DNA from: Nitrobacter vulgaris
Lineage (GTDB): Bacteria > Pseudomonadota > Alphaproteobacteria > Rhizobiales > Xanthobacteraceae
Assembly (NCBI RefSeq): GCF_002028545.1
Contig: NZ_MWPQ01000042.1
Coordinates: forward strand, 57,726-121,725
DNA length: 64,000 nucleotides
Direction of reading: 5' to 3'
In this document: piece by piece, positions 63,905-64,000 of the stretch
Layout of the letters: each line of letters begins with the position of its first letter
How positions within the stretch are numbered: position 1 is the first letter of the stretch
The notes under the pieces: generated by a model
Databases searched by the model: none
What the model was told of the DNA's origin: nothing
What the model saw: only the letters and a program-made list of their open reading frames with translations
Position numbers and translations under genes: made by a program

Positions 63905-64000
63905 GGTCCGGACTCATAACCAGTAACTGACCAGCGCAGCGATGCAGACGGCTGCGAGGAAATTGATTGCGAGACGATCATATCTGGTGGCGATGCGGCG
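63905..64000 (-). mobile_element. End of an IS5-type insertion sequence
   Basis: An insertion-sequence end begins at about 63905 with GGTCCGGACTCATAACCAGT, next to CTAG at 63901-63904, and the transposase stop lies 9 bases in. The CTAG/TA at the border is the kind of target used by the IS427 group of IS5. The element continues beyond the window, so its other end and the target duplication cannot be checked. Confidence 0.7.
63914..64000 (-). CDS. C-terminus of an IS5-family transposase, partial
   Basis: The last 28 codons, reading to a TGA at 63914-63916, encode RRIATRYDRLAINFLAAVCI and then AALVSYWL. RRIATRYDRLAxNFLAAV is the recognised C-terminal end of IS5-family (IS427 group) DDE transposases. 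The rest of the gene is off the right edge. The TGA is in the same frame as the Res fragment it interrupts. Confidence 0.82.
   Translation of the reverse strand, partial: RRIATRYDRLAINFLAAVCIAALVSYWL

Overview
The window looks like chromosomal DNA of an alphaproteobacterium of the Bradyrhizobiaceae/Nitrobacteraceae type (Bradyrhizobium, Afipia, Nitrobacter, Rhodopseudomonas group). The evidence is high GC with strong codon bias, alphaproteobacterial small families (DUF1491, DUF3126, a Tim44-like membrane protein, a transglutaminase-like cysteine peptidase, a zf-CHCC protein), rhizobial-type intergenic palindromes and a CtrA-type box. Species cannot be fixed from sequence reading alone.

Layout. 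1-5.1 kb: an M15-type peptidase, a small membrane protein, tRNA-Tyr, rlmB, two exported proteins, an XRE regulator/membrane-protein pair with an 18-bp perfect palindrome, and tRNA-Thr. 5.4-8.2 kb: a SulP anion transporter behind an XRE-type regulator with two tandem operator-like repeats, then a YdeI-like protein. 8.3-16.9 kb: housekeeping genes guaA, an RsmB-type methyltransferase, a MAPEG protein, guaB, an MFS exporter and rlmE. 16.9-26.5 kb: a metal cluster, probably for copper, lying between rlmE and ppx. It holds a 13-Cys Csp-type protein, a CusF-like protein, a PCu(A)C chaperone, a broken PepSY membrane protein, two TonB-dependent receptors, a TlpA-type thioredoxin, an Asp-box protein and two near-identical DUF2946 proteins, one directly upstream of each receptor. 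26.6-38.1 kb: ppx, a YaiI-type protein, a Uup-type ABC-F ATPase, a flavoprotein, a valine-degradation operon (mmsA, acyl-CoA dehydrogenase, 3-hydroxyisobutyryl-CoA hydrolase, mmsB, a MaoC protein) and a thiolase. 38.4-58.7 kb: mixed core genes including a SET-domain protein, purB, a double PilZ protein, an FKBP, a gamma-carbonic anhydrase-like protein, cysE, an FAD monooxygenase and an M29 aminopeptidase.

58.87-64 kb: a genomic island. It begins at a 3'-only fragment of a tRNA-Leu gene, continues through AT-rich DNA, and carries an McrC/McrB pair and the C-terminal part of a type III restriction Res subunit cut by an IS5-type insertion at the right edge. This is the left end of a defence island in a tRNA gene; the intact tRNA and any integrase would lie beyond the window.

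The most interesting part is the metal cluster. On the minus strand it reads DUF2946-b, TonB receptor b, Asp-box protein, TlpA protein, DUF2946-a, TonB receptor a, PepSY remnant, PCu(A)C, with short gaps or overlaps, so it is probably one long operon. Both DUF2946 proteins are 123 residues, carry a Cys cluster, and end in RAPP or RGPP three codons before the stop, 57-92 bases before the receptor start. DUF2946 proteins of this kind (CruR of Bordetella) act as copper-sensing upstream ORFs, and RAPP-like ends are known ribosome-arrest motifs. This suggests two copies of a nascent-peptide copper switch in one operon.
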